From CAZHWR01 sp964536085 (GTDB taxonomy: Bacteria > Bacillota > Clostridia > Oscillospirales > Ruminococcaceae), in assembly GCA_964536085.1 (NCBI GenBank), contig CAZHWR010000003.1:6720-70719 (forward strand): 64,000 nt of DNA, read 5' to 3'. Under the pieces are notes generated by a model. That model ran no database searches. It worked only from the letters and a program-made list of their open reading frames with translations, and was not told the origin of the DNA. This document shows, piece after piece, positions 33,317 to 42,113 of this stretch (position 1 is its first letter; each line of letters starts with the position of its first letter). Position numbers and translations under genes: made by a program.

Positions 33317-34549
33317 ATGGACAATTTCGGAATCAGTAAGCTTGATTTGAAGCGAAGGAACAGAACGCAGGTTTTAAATATTTTAAGACAGTGCGGGTCT
33401 ACATCGAGAATCGATATTGCTTCAGAACTTGATATCACCCGAGCTGCGGTTACTATAATAACCAACGAAATGATTGAGCAGGGCGTTATTTATGAAAAAG
33501 GCGAAGCTAATTACATGGGCAAGAAGCTTACCCGCGGAAGAAAAAAGATCCTTATTGACATTAACCCGAATTATAAATTTGTTTTCGGACTGACTGTGGA
33601 CGGCGGCTTTATTTCTATAGGTCTTACAAATCTTGCGGGAGAAACGCTTGAAAAAATCCTTTTGGAGCTTGATCGCGAGTTGTCGCTCGAAGAGATGTTT
33701 TTAAAAATAGTTAAAAATATCGAAATTATTAAACAAAACAATTGTCTGACGGACGACATGATACTCGGAATGGGTGTTTGCGTTTCTAAAGATCACTACA
33801 GAGATTTGAATATAAAAACAAACGGTCTGATTCCTGATTTTGCGTCGGTTAAGGCTTCGTTTGAAAAGCTGGTCGCATTTCCCGTAGTCGTTTCGGATAC
33901 GGTCAATTCAATGGCTCAGGCGGAAATCGACTTCAATATGGACGGCGTTAAGCCGGACAATGTTATGTTTATAAGGTTCGGAAACGAAATCGACGCTTCC
34001 GTTCTCATCGATAACAAGCCATACCGCGGATCCGGCAACAATGCAGTGAACATCGCTCATACCTCGATCAAGATGCAGGGCATAAAATGCCCCGAATGCG
34101 GTAAAGTCGGTTGTTTGGATACTGTTTGCAGCAAAAAAGCCATTCTCGAAAGAGTGCGCGAGGTTTATTCGGAAGAAGAGACCCCTGCGCTGTACGAAGC
34201 GACGGGCGGAAATGTTAACAACTGCAATGTCATATTCACAAACTTGGAGCTTATGTATAAAGACAAAGAGGTCGCTAAAATATGCAAAGAAGCCGCTGAG
34301 TATTTTGTTATTGCAGTAAATAACGCGATAACGCTTTTTGACCCTCAGCAGGTTGTGCTGTTCGGTAAGATATTTGATAACGATATGTTCTTTGATTTTA
34401 TAAAAAAACACGTATGCGTAAGCGCAAAGTCATCGTCCGAAAGAAAACTGTACGTCAGCAGGTTTGACCTTAAAATCGGGTATCTTGCCGGCTGTTCGAT
34501 AGCTATAAGAGAACTTTTTGTTAAAAAGGGCGGCTTTGACAGAGCATAA
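33317..34549 (+). CDS. ROK-family transcriptional regulator (XylR/NagC type)
   Basis: 410 residues from ATG 33317, chosen because GGGAG lies eight bases upstream; the frame is open from 33269. An N-terminal winged helix (about 10-75, 'STSRIDIASELDITRAAVT') is followed by a ROK kinase-like domain with the zinc motif C-P-E-C-G-K-V-G-C-L. Regulators of this type repress sugar-use genes and respond to sugars or sugar phosphates. The usual catalytic Asp region of ROK kinases is not conserved enough to call a kinase. No sugar operon is adjacent, so its targets are elsewhere. It ends in a strong terminator. Confidence 0.82.
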   Translation: MDNFGISKLDLKRRNRTQVLNILRQCGSTSRIDIASELDITRAAVTIITNEMIEQGVIYEKGEANYMGKKLTRGRKKILIDINPNYKFVFGLTVDGGFISIGLTNLAGETLEKILLELDRELSLEEMFLKIVKNIEIIKQNNCLTDDMILGMGVCVSKDHYRDLNIKTNGLIPDFASVKASFEKLVAFPVVVSDTVNSMAQAEIDFNMDGVKPDNVMFIRFGNEIDASVLIDNKPYRGSGNNAVNIAHTSIKMQGIKCPECGKVGCLDTVCSKKAILERVREVYSEEETPALYEATGGNVNNCNVIFTNLELMYKDKEVAKICKEAAEYFVIAVNNAITLFDPQQVVLFGKIFDNDMFFDFIKKHVCVSAKSSSERKLYVSRFDLKIGYLAGCSIAIRELFVKKGGFDRA

Positions 34550-34588
34550 ACTGTGCAGAATAAAACGAAAAATCAATTTATATTTTAT

Positions 34589-34617
34589 AAAAAAGAGCGC
34601 CTACGGCGCTCTTTTTT
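34589..34617 (+). terminator. Rho-independent terminator
   Basis: aaaagagcgcc pairs with ggcgctctttt with a very short loop, flanked by A and T runs. Confidence 0.88.
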
Positions 34618-34757
34618 GCGGATCTAATTATATTGATAAAGACAAATCTGTTTGCCAATATATTTTCTGAATTATCTGTTTAATATTTAATCGTATATCT
34701 ATACAAAAAATTCACAAACAATAAATATAAAGAATATAAAAAACAGCCTGCGTTCGT

Positions 34758-34786
34758 TTGACTTTTTATGGAAAAAAGCATATAAT
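34758..34786 (+). promoter_or_regulatory. Sigma-A promoter of the ATP synthase operon
   Basis: TTGACT (34758-34763), 17-bp spacer, TATAAT (34781-34786), about 55 bp before the first gene. Confidence 0.75.
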
Positions 34787-34841
34787 CATGGGTAATGTAT
34801 GTTTCGATTTTATTGGGAAGCAGTAATTGCAGGAGTGCCGG

Positions 34842-35231
34842 ATGTTATACTTTAAACGCGAAATAAAAACGGTTTGCATAGGTATACTCATAACAGATGT
34901 AATCGTTTTGGCGGCGTCGGTGTTTATGGGGGCGTTTAGCTTCAGCGTTATAATCGGCGCGGTTTTCGGGTCGGTTTTTTCCTGCCTGAAATTTATGCTG
35001 CTGATAACCGCGGTCATAAACGCGGTATTAAGGCAGCCCGAGAAGGCAAAGTCGTATATGACTTTGCAGTATTTTATACGTTTTATTCTGACAGCGGCGG
35101 CGCTGGCGATTGCGGCGAGCGCCGATTATATTAATTTTATCGCGGCAGCGGCTCCGATGATTTCCGTCAGGATATCGGTTTCGTTTCTGCCGCTTGTGTA
35201 TAAGAATGAAAAAGGGGGTGCAGACGAGTGA
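34842..35231 (+). CDS. atpI: AtpI-like small membrane protein at head of atp operon
   Basis: 129 residues from ATG 34842, with AGGAG seven bases upstream. Four transmembrane helices (about 10-30, 35-55, 75-95, 100-118). Position directly before atpB, the size and the helix pattern fit AtpI, an assembly or magnesium-related accessory of F-type ATP synthases, although sequence conservation in AtpI is low. Its stop codon overlaps the GTG start of atpB by four bases, implying translational coupling. Confidence 0.65.
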   Translation: MLYFKREIKTVCIGILITDVIVLAASVFMGAFSFSVIIGAVFGSVFSCLKFMLLITAVINAVLRQPEKAKSYMTLQYFIRFILTAAALAIAASADYINFIAAAAPMISVRISVSFLPLVYKNEKGGADE

Positions 35232-35941
35232 ATGTTGATATATCAGGACCTAAAATAATGTTTGAGATTCCGCTGTTCGGGGGCATAAAGGTCACTGAAA
35301 CGGTTGTGTGGTCGTGGTGTATTATAGCTTTTGTGGCGCTGATTTGTTTTGTTTTAACGCGCAAAATGGAAAAGATACCGCGAAAGAAAACGCAGATAAT
35401 CGCTGAAAAAATCGTGGTTTCGGTGGATAATCTTGTGGAGTCCACAATGGGCGCGTCGCATTTGAAGTTTGCTCCGTATATACTGGCGCTGATGACGATG
35501 TCTGTACTCGGAAGCCTGATAAGTCTTTTGGGGCTTCGCTCGGTAACTGCGGATATCAACACGACTATGTCGTGGGCGGCGCTCACGTTTTTAATGATTC
35601 AGGCAAACGGAATTAGGAAAAAGGGCATAAAGGGATACTTCAAGGGATTTTTTGAACCTATCCCGCTTTTGTTGCCGCTGAATCTGATAAGCGAATTTTC
35701 AACTCCGCTTTCGATGGGCTTCCGTCATTTCGGAAACGTTGCGGCGGGAACTGTCATAACCACGCTTTTGTATGCGGCGCTTGAAACGTTCTCCAATATG
35801 CTTTTCAATGTGGGTATTCCGATTTTGCAGTTGGGACTGCCCGCGGTGCTTTCTTTGTATTTCGATTTGTTTACGGCGGTTTTGCAGGCGTTCATCTTCT
35901 GCATGCTCACAATGGTGTTTATCGCCAATAACGACGCATAA
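35228..35941 (+). CDS. atpB: ATP synthase F0 subunit a
   Basis: 237 residues from GTG 35228. Membrane stator subunit forming the ion half-channels next to the c-ring. The essential Arg lies in 'STPLSMGFRHFGNVAAG', and 'LPLNLISEFSTPL' precedes it as usual. Five to six transmembrane helices. It overlaps atpI by GTGA. Confidence 0.9.
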   Translation: MNVDISGPKIMFEIPLFGGIKVTETVVWSWCIIAFVALICFVLTRKMEKIPRKKTQIIAEKIVVSVDNLVESTMGASHLKFAPYILALMTMSVLGSLISLLGLRSVTADINTTMSWAALTFLMIQANGIRKKGIKGYFKGFFEPIPLLLPLNLISEFSTPLSMGFRHFGNVAAGTVITTLLYAALETFSNMLFNVGIPILQLGLPAVLSLYFDLFTAVLQAFIFCMLTMVFIANNDA

Positions 35942-36030
35942 TCAGTAAAAACGGATTTTCACGCGGCATACCGCGTAAGATCTTGTTTATAAAAACGAAT
36001 TTGATACCTATAAAAACGGAGGATTTTATT

Positions 36031-36285
36031 ATGGAAAGAGCAATTATTTTAGCGGCTTCGGCAATCGGCGCAGGTCTTGCTATGATAGCGGGTATAGGTC
36101 CCGGTATCGGTCAGGGTTACGCCGCGGGTAAAGCGGCGGAGGCTGTAGGACGTCAGCCGGAAGCGAAAGGAACCATTCTGCAAACGATGCTCATAGGCGC
36201 GGCGGTTGCGGAGTCGACAGGTATTTACGGACTTGTTGTAGCAATGCTTTTGCTGTTTGCAAATCCGCTTATCTCTTTGCTTTAA
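36031..36285 (+). CDS. atpE: ATP synthase F0 subunit c, predicted sodium type
   Basis: 84 residues from ATG 36031 (GGAGG upstream). Two-helix hairpin with the ion carboxylate E61. Residues Q28, V59, E61, S62, T63 and Y66 correspond, with a constant offset of four, to the sodium ligands Q32, V63, E65, S66, T67 and Y70 of Ilyobacter tartaricus. The loop 'RQPEAKG' is typical. The rotor is therefore predicted to carry sodium ions, a prediction from known ligand geometry only. Confidence 0.92.
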   Translation: MERAIILAASAIGAGLAMIAGIGPGIGQGYAAGKAAEAVGRQPEAKGTILQTMLIGAAVAESTGIYGLVVAMLLLFANPLISLL

Positions 36286-36373
36286 TATCGTAGTGAAATC
36301 GGGAGGCGTTGTTTGGCGGCTTGCTTTCCCGGTAAAAGCGTTATTTTCGGCAAAATTGCAGTAGGAGAAATTT

Positions 36374-36886
36374 ATGAACGAAGCGTTTATAGATATAAAT
36401 TGGTGGACGTGGATATTCACCATTGCCAATCTTATTATACTTATGCTTATAATGCGAAAGCTTCTGTATAATCCTGTGAAAAAAATGCTCAATGAACGCC
36501 GCGAGGAGGTCGAACAGACCTATCAGGACGCGGATGATGCAAAAAAAGAGGCGGACGCGCTCAAATCAGAATATGAACAGCATTTGTTCAAAACCAAGCA
36601 GGAGGCAAACGAGCTTTTAGGAGCCGCTTCCAAAAAAGCGCAGGCGCGTTCGGATGAAATAATTTCCGAGGCGGAGCTTCGCGCCGCACAAATCATCGAT
36701 AAGGCATCCGAGCGCACCGAACGCGACAAAAAGCTTGCGGTAGCCGCCGCCAAGGACGAAATTGCCGATATGGCTATGATGGCGGCGGAAAAAATCGTGC
36801 GTTCGAGCCTTGATGAGGAAAAGCAGAGGCAGATGGTCGAGGATTTTATAAACGACCTTGACAATGTTGACCCGAAGGTTTGGTGA
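36374..36886 (+). CDS. atpF: ATP synthase F0 subunit b
   Basis: 170 residues. A single N-terminal membrane helix ('WTWIFTIANLIILMLIMRKL') is followed by a long charged coiled coil that forms the peripheral stalk and a C-terminal delta-binding end. AGGAG precedes ATG 36374. The gene after it starts 6 bp downstream. Confidence 0.9.
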   Translation: MNEAFIDINWWTWIFTIANLIILMLIMRKLLYNPVKKMLNERREEVEQTYQDADDAKKEADALKSEYEQHLFKTKQEANELLGAASKKAQARSDEIISEAELRAAQIIDKASERTERDKKLAVAAAKDEIADMAMMAAEKIVRSSLDEEKQRQMVEDFINDLDNVDPKVW

Positions 36887-36892
36887 TAAAGC

Positions 36893-37441
36893 ATGACTGG
36901 TACTGTTGAAAAAACATATATGCTCGCGCTTTACGAAACGGCCGAATCGGATGGAAATCAGAAAGTCAGCGACATTCTTGTTCAGCTAAAGCAGCTCAGC
37001 AGATTGTTTTCGGAGTATCCGGAATATTCCCGTATGCTCAGTTCGCCGCTTGTATCCAACAGTGAAAAAACGCAGTGTATTGACGAAGCGTTTTCAGGCA
37101 AAGCGGACGAATATCTGGTGAATTTTCTAAAGGTGCTTTGCGACAACCGAAGAATCGGACTGCTCGGCGGGATTGCCGAGGAGTATGAGAAAAAATACAA
37201 TTCTGACAACGGAATTTTAAAAGTCACCGCTGTAACGGCGTTTGAGCCCGACCCCGGACTGCTTGAAAAGCTAAAGGATAAGCTTGAAAGGGTCAGCGGA
37301 AAAGAGGTTTCGCTTGAAAGCGAGATAGACGGCGGGATTTTGGGCGGTATAATGCTCAAAATCGGCAATAATCAGCTTGACGCAACGGTAAGATCTCAGC
37401 TTGACGAGCTTAAATCCAGGCTCATCGGCAATCTTGCTTAA
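36893..37441 (+). CDS. atpH: ATP synthase F1 subunit delta
   Basis: 182 residues. It links the stalk to the top of F1. N-terminal helical bundle 'YMLALYETAESDG' and C-terminal 'DGGILGGIMLKIGNNQLDAT', the signature of the OSCP/delta family. ATG 36893 with GGTGAT upstream; its position between b and alpha is standard. Confidence 0.9.
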   Translation: MTGTVEKTYMLALYETAESDGNQKVSDILVQLKQLSRLFSEYPEYSRMLSSPLVSNSEKTQCIDEAFSGKADEYLVNFLKVLCDNRRIGLLGGIAEEYEKKYNSDNGILKVTAVTAFEPDPGLLEKLKDKLERVSGKEVSLESEIDGGILGGIMLKIGNNQLDATVRSQLDELKSRLIGNLA

Positions 37442-37464
37442 TAATTAAAAGAGAGGAAATCTGC

Positions 37465-38982
37465 ATGGAACTTCGGCCTGAAGAAATCAGCGGCTTGATA
37501 AAGCGGCAGATTAAAGATTATCAGAGTAAAACCGAGCTTTCAAGCACGGGAACGGTTATAACCGTCGGGGACGGCATAACCCGCGTTTACGGGCTTGACG
37601 ACTGTATGTCGGGCGAACTGCTCGAGTTTGACGGCGGGGTATACGGCATGGCGCTGAACCTTGAAAGAGATTCAGTTGGCGTCGTTATGCTCGGCTCGGA
37701 TGAAAATATCAAAGAGGGCGACACCGTCCGCCGCACGGAAAAAATCGTTTCCGTGCCTGTGGGCGAAGCGCTTTTGGGGCGAGTTGTAAACGCGCTCGGT
37801 CAGCCGATGGACGGCAAAGGGAAGATACTGTCGGAGGAGTTTCGTCCGATTGAAACGAACGCACCGGGAATAATCGAAAGAACGCCTGTTAAGGTCCCGC
37901 TTCAAACGGGAATCAAGGCGATAGATTCGATGATACCGATAGGCCGCGGTCAGCGTGAGCTTATAATAGGCGACAGGCAGACGGGAAAAACTGTTATCGC
38001 TCTCGACACTATAATAAACCAAAAGGGCAAGGGCGTTTACTGCGTTTATGTTGCCATCGGTCAGAAGCAGTCCACAGTGGCGCAGGCGGTTGAAACTCTG
38101 CGCGAAGCCGGCGCGCTGGAATATACGATAGTTGTCGCAGCGACAGCGTCGGAGACTTCGCCTTTGCAGTATATCGCGCCGTATTCCGGCTGTGCGATGG
38201 GCGAGTATTTTATGGATAAGGGCAAGGACGTCCTTTGCATTTACGACGATCTTTCAAAGCACGCCGTGGCATACCGTGCACTTTCGCTTTTGCTCAAGCG
38301 TCCTCCGGGACGTGAAGCGTACCCGGGCGACGTATTTTATCTTCATTCAAGACTGCTTGAACGCGCCGCAAAGCTGAGTGATGAAAACGGCGGAGGCTCG
38401 CTCACTGCGCTTCCGATTATCGAAACTCAGGCAGGAGATGTTTCGGCGTATATACCGACCAATGTTATCTCGATAACCGACGGTCAGATTTTTTTGGAGT
38501 CCGATCTTTTCCATTCGGGCGTGCGCCCCGCGGTAAACCCCGGAATATCGGTTTCTCGTGTCGGCGGCAACGCGCAGATCAAAGCGATGAAGAAGCTTTC
38601 GGGAAGCTTAAAGCTTGCGTATTCGCAGTACCGCGAGCTGCAGTCGTTCGCCCAGTTCGGCTCCGACCTCGATAGCGACACTAAGGCGAGATTGGCGCAG
38701 GGCGAAAGAATAGTCGAGGTGCTGAAGCAGCAGCGCAATTCTCCCGTTAGCGTAGAATTGCAGGTCGTTATCATCTACGCCGTTTTGAATGATTATTTAA
38801 AGGATATAGAAATTTCTGATATAAGCGAATATGAAAGCGGACTGTATACTTTTATGAGCGAGACCCGTTCGGACATTTTAAAAGCCATTTCCGAAACCGG
38901 CGAGCTTTCAAAGGAAAATCAGTCGTCGCTCGATGAAGCGCTTTCGGAGTTCACGGAGAAATTCCTTTCGGAAAAAATATAG
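37465..38982 (+). CDS. atpA: ATP synthase F1 subunit alpha
   Basis: 505 residues, the usual length. Regulatory nucleotide-binding subunit. P-loop 'GDRQTGKT' near residue 170 and the signature 'PAVNPGISVSRVGG' in the C-terminal third. ATG 37465 behind GAGAGGAAA. The gene is intact. Confidence 0.97.
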   Translation: MELRPEEISGLIKRQIKDYQSKTELSSTGTVITVGDGITRVYGLDDCMSGELLEFDGGVYGMALNLERDSVGVVMLGSDENIKEGDTVRRTEKIVSVPVGEALLGRVVNALGQPMDGKGKILSEEFRPIETNAPGIIERTPVKVPLQTGIKAIDSMIPIGRGQRELIIGDRQTGKTVIALDTIINQKGKGVYCVYVAIGQKQSTVAQAVETLREAGALEYTIVVAATASETSPLQYIAPYSGCAMGEYFMDKGKDVLCIYDDLSKHAVAYRALSLLLKRPPGREAYPGDVFYLHSRLLERAAKLSDENGGGSLTALPIIETQAGDVSAYIPTNVISITDGQIFLESDLFHSGVRPAVNPGISVSRVGGNAQIKAMKKLSGSLKLAYSQYRELQSFAQFGSDLDSDTKARLAQGERIVEVLKQQRNSPVSVELQVVIIYAVLNDYLKDIEISDISEYESGLYTFMSETRSDILKAISETGELSKENQSSLDEALSEFTEKFLSEKI

Positions 38983-39002
38983 TTATAAAGGAGTGAGACG
39001 AA

Positions 39003-39863
39003 GTGGCGGGAACAGGCACCAAAGAGATAAAGCACAGAATAAAGAGCGTTGAAAGCACAAGTCAGATAACGAAGGCCATGGAGCTCGTTGCGTCGTCCAA
39101 GCTCAAAAAGGCGAAGGAGCGGGCGGGAAAAAGTGCTCCTTATTTTGAGATTCTTAAAAGTACGATACGGGATATCGGCGCCATGAACAGCGAATTTGAT
39201 TCGGTTTACACCGAGCAACGCGAAATAAAAAGCTCGCTTTTTATTGTTATCGCGGGCGACAGGGGGCTTGCCGGAGGATACAACGCCAATGTTTTTCGCG
39301 CGGCGAACGAGCTGTTTGACGGCAAAAACGTCTCGGTGATACCGATAGGGAAAAAGGCGTGTGAATATTATTCAAAGCGCGGATTTCCAATAGTTAGTTC
39401 GTTCGAGGGAATAGGCGAGTATATAGATTTCGAGCTTTCGGCGGATATCGCAAAGGCGGCTTTGGACGAATATCTGGCGGGTCGTGCGGACGAAATATAT
39501 GTTATTTACACAAAGTTTGTTTCACCTCTTACGCAGAAAACCGAGTATGAAAAGCTGATTCCGTTTTCAGACGGTTCAGACGGCAAGGGCAAAGCTCCTT
39601 CTCAGCTGACGCTTTACGAGCCGAGCGCGCAGGCGGTTTTTGACAGCATAATTCCCGATTATGTGAGCGGATTTGTTCTTGGCGCAGTGATAGAGTCGTT
39701 TGCCTCGGAGCAGGGCGCAAGAAGGACGGCTATGGAATCCGCAAACGACAACGCCGAGCAGATGATCGAGGAACTGAAGCTCAGCTTCAACCGTGCAAGG
39801 CAGGGCGCGATAACGCAGGAGCTCACCGAAATTGTCTCGGGCGCGGCTTCGAGCAAGAGCTAA
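39003..39863 (+). CDS. atpG: ATP synthase F1 subunit gamma
   Basis: 286 residues from GTG 39003 with AAAGGAGTGAG upstream. Central rotor shaft: N-terminal coiled helix 'KEIKHRIKSVESTSQITKAM' and C-terminal helix 'NRARQGAITQELTEIVSGA', both classic. Middle Rossmann-like domain contains 'GDRGLAGGYN'. Confidence 0.96.
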   Translation: MAGTGTKEIKHRIKSVESTSQITKAMELVASSKLKKAKERAGKSAPYFEILKSTIRDIGAMNSEFDSVYTEQREIKSSLFIVIAGDRGLAGGYNANVFRAANELFDGKNVSVIPIGKKACEYYSKRGFPIVSSFEGIGEYIDFELSADIAKAALDEYLAGRADEIYVIYTKFVSPLTQKTEYEKLIPFSDGSDGKGKAPSQLTLYEPSAQAVFDSIIPDYVSGFVLGAVIESFASEQGARRTAMESANDNAEQMIEELKLSFNRARQGAITQELTEIVSGAASSKS

Positions 39864-39884
39864 ACCTATTAAAGGAGAAAACAT

Positions 39885-41285
39885 ATGGCAAGTGAAAACA
39901 TCGGAAAGATAGTGCAGATTGTAGGTCCTGTTATAGATATTCGGTTCGGCAAGGAAAATCTGCCGAAGCTTTTGAATGCGATAAAAATCGAGCACGACGG
40001 TAAAACCATCACCGCCGAGGTCGCTCAGCACATAGGCGACGATATCGTGCGCTGTGTTTCCATGAACTCGACCGACGGACTTGTACGAGGTCTTGATGCC
40101 GTTGATACCAAAAGCCCCATAAAGGTTCCCGTAGGGCGGGAGACGCTGGGCAGAATATTCAACCTTTTGGGCGAGCCGGTTGACGCAAAGCCCGCGCCCG
40201 AGGTCAAAAAGACCATGCCGATCCACCGCCCCGCGCCCGATTACGACGAGCAGGAATCCGCAAACGAGGTTTTGGAAACGGGCATAAAGGTCGTCGACCT
40301 TATCGCGCCGTATCTGAAGGGCGGGAAAATAGGCTTGTTCGGCGGAGCCGGAGTCGGCAAAACCGTTTTGATAATGGAGCTTATCAACAATATCGCTAAG
40401 GAGCACGGCGGAATTTCGGTGTTTACCGGAGTCGGCGAGCGCACGCGCGAGGGAAACGACCTTTACAACGAGATGATTGAAAGCGGCGTTATCGACAAGA
40501 CCGTTTTGGTTTACGGTCAGATGAACGAGCCTCCCGGAGCGAGAATGCGAGTCGGACTTTCGGGACTTACGATGGCGGAGCATTTCCGCGACGAAGAGCA
40601 TCAGGACGTTTTGCTGTTTATCGACAATATATTCAGATTCACCCAGGCGGGCTCGGAGGTTTCCGCGCTTTTGGGCAGAATGCCGTCCGCCGTCGGCTAT
40701 CAGCCGACGCTCGCCACCGAAATGGGAGCCTTGCAGGAAAGGATAACCTCTACCAAAAACGGCTCGATAACCTCGGTGCAGGCGGTTTACGTCCCTGCGG
40801 ACGATCTGACCGACCCAGCCCCTGCGACCACGTTCGCCCATCTGGACGCAACGACGGTTTTGTCAAGAAGCATATCTTCGCTGGGAATTTATCCCGCGGT
40901 CGACCCGTTGGAGTCAAACTCGCGCATACTCACACCCGAAATAGTCGGAGAGGAGCACTACAAGGTCGCGCGAGACGTTCAGTCGATACTGCAAAGATAT
41001 AAAGAGCTTCAGGATATAATAGCGATTTTGGGTATGGACGAACTCTCGGACGAGGACAAAATCACTGTTTCCAGAGCGAGAAAAATCCAAAGATTTTTGT
41101 CGCAGCCGTTCTCTGTTGCAGAACAGTTTACGGGAATGCAGGGCAAATATGTTCCGATCAAGGAAACCATCAGAGGCTTTAAGGAAATAATCGAGGGCAA
41201 GCATGACGACATTCCCGAATCAGCGTTTTTGTTCGCAGGTTCGATTGACGATGTTGTTAAAAAAGCCGGACAGGAAGGAAATTAA
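39885..41285 (+). CDS. atpD: ATP synthase F1 subunit beta
   Basis: 466 residues. Catalytic subunit with P-loop 'GGAGVGKTVLIMEL' near residue 150, the catalytic Glu in 'GVGERTREGNDLY', and 'ALLGRMPSAVGYQPTLATEM'. ATG 39885 behind AAAGGAG. Length and motifs are entirely standard. Confidence 0.97.
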   Translation: MASENIGKIVQIVGPVIDIRFGKENLPKLLNAIKIEHDGKTITAEVAQHIGDDIVRCVSMNSTDGLVRGLDAVDTKSPIKVPVGRETLGRIFNLLGEPVDAKPAPEVKKTMPIHRPAPDYDEQESANEVLETGIKVVDLIAPYLKGGKIGLFGGAGVGKTVLIMELINNIAKEHGGISVFTGVGERTREGNDLYNEMIESGVIDKTVLVYGQMNEPPGARMRVGLSGLTMAEHFRDEEHQDVLLFIDNIFRFTQAGSEVSALLGRMPSAVGYQPTLATEMGALQERITSTKNGSITSVQAVYVPADDLTDPAPATTFAHLDATTVLSRSISSLGIYPAVDPLESNSRILTPEIVGEEHYKVARDVQSILQRYKELQDIIAILGMDELSDEDKITVSRARKIQRFLSQPFSVAEQFTGMQGKYVPIKETIRGFKEIIEGKHDDIPESAFLFAGSIDDVVKKAGQEGN

Positions 41286-41360
41286 AATCGGGCGTCTGTG
41301 TGAAAGCAGCGCTTTATTAAGTCCACGCCTGCAAATCAACGCAAAGGAATGGTGCTTACA

Positions 41361-41768
41361 ATGGCGGAAGCAACGTCGGTATATCATTTGAAAATCGTAA
41401 CGCCGGACAGATTGTTTTTCGACGGCGAGGTTGAGAATATCATCGTCCCCGCCGTGGACGGCGACGTCGGAATTTTAAAGGGGCATATAAATTACGTCAC
41501 TCCGCTTTCCACCGGCGCGCTAAAAATCCTTGCGGACGGTGAATGGAAGCTCGCCGCGCTTTCGGGCGGATTTCTGAAGGTGGAAAAAAGCGGTGCGGTT
41601 ATCGTGGCGAACACCTGTGAGTGGAAAGACGAAATCGACGTTGAGCGCGCGCGGCGCGCAGAGCAAAAGGCGCGCAGCATTCTTGACGCAAAAGAGTCAG
41701 ACAAGCGTGCGCAGTACGCCGAGCAAAAGCTGAAAAAGGCGCTAAACAGAATAAACATCGCAACATAG
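41361..41768 (+). CDS. atpC: ATP synthase F1 subunit epsilon
   Basis: 135 residues from ATG 41361; an in-frame ATG at 41349 lies inside the AAAGGAATGG ribosome site and is less likely. N-terminal beta sandwich ('VTPDRLFFDGEVENIIVPAV', 'GDVGILKGH') and C-terminal two-helix region that can inhibit ATP hydrolysis. Last gene of the operon, followed by a hairpin. Confidence 0.93.
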   Translation: MAEATSVYHLKIVTPDRLFFDGEVENIIVPAVDGDVGILKGHINYVTPLSTGALKILADGEWKLAALSGGFLKVEKSGAVIVANTCEWKDEIDVERARRAEQKARSILDAKESDKRAQYAEQKLKKALNRINIAT

Positions 41769-41787
41769 GTATAATTCTATTGCAAAC

Positions 41788-41820
41788 TCCCGCGGCAAAA
41801 TTATCTGCCGCGGGAATTTG
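41788..41820 (+). terminator. Hairpin closing the ATP synthase operon
   Basis: TCCCGCGGCA (41788-41797) pairs with TGCCGCGGGA (41806-41815). Only a weak T-run follows, so termination may be partial. Confidence 0.65.
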
Positions 41821-41881
41821 AATATCTAAAACAGCTTGCCGAGATAAAAATATTTTATATTCAATATATCGAATAAATGTG

Positions 41882-41946
41882 TTGACAACGATTGGTAAAA
41901 CGAGTATAATACGTTTAGTTAGCCGAAGCTAACTAAACGTATTATA
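41882..41946 (+). promoter_or_regulatory. Flavodoxin promoter with overlapping palindromic operator
   Basis: TTGACA (41882-41887), 17-bp spacer, TATAAT (41905-41910). The -10 hexamer is the first part of a perfect inverted repeat with 19-bp arms (41905-41923 and 41928-41946) around CGAA. The arms contain TTAGTTAGC/GCTAACTAA, similar to iron-regulator (DtxR/IdeR-like) boxes. A repressor bound here would block RNA polymerase. Confidence 0.65.
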
Positions 41947-42024
41947 GCGCCTTGACAGCTTTTTCGGTAAATGCACTTAAAATGATTCTCAAATGCACGG
42001 CAGGAGGATTTTTATTTTTGCAGG

Positions 42025-42048
42025 TCTAGTTAGCATATGCTAACTAGA
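42025..42048 (+). promoter_or_regulatory. Second palindromic operator before flavodoxin
   Basis: A perfect 24-bp palindrome whose half-site TAGTTAGC is shared with the first operator. It lies about 65 bp before the flavodoxin start, inside the transcribed leader. Confidence 0.6.
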
Positions 42049-42113
42049 TTCGACTGATAAAGCGGACGGCGGTTTGAACCAATCAAAATTTATCCGGGAA
42101 GGAAGATGCATTT

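Noticed and set aside
39576..40841. 421-codon open frame on the minus strand across atpG-atpD
   Set aside because: It is antisense to two highly conserved, clearly coding ATP synthase genes and has no family features. It is a by-product of their codon bias.
41905..41946. Palindrome near the flavodoxin promoter as a transcription terminator
   Set aside because: There is no T-run, and it includes the -10 hexamer of a consensus promoter, which fits an operator better.
42003..42036. Short leader peptide gene before flavodoxin (AGGAGG followed by TTG)
   Set aside because: The frame from that TTG stops after three codons, and no longer peptide can be read.
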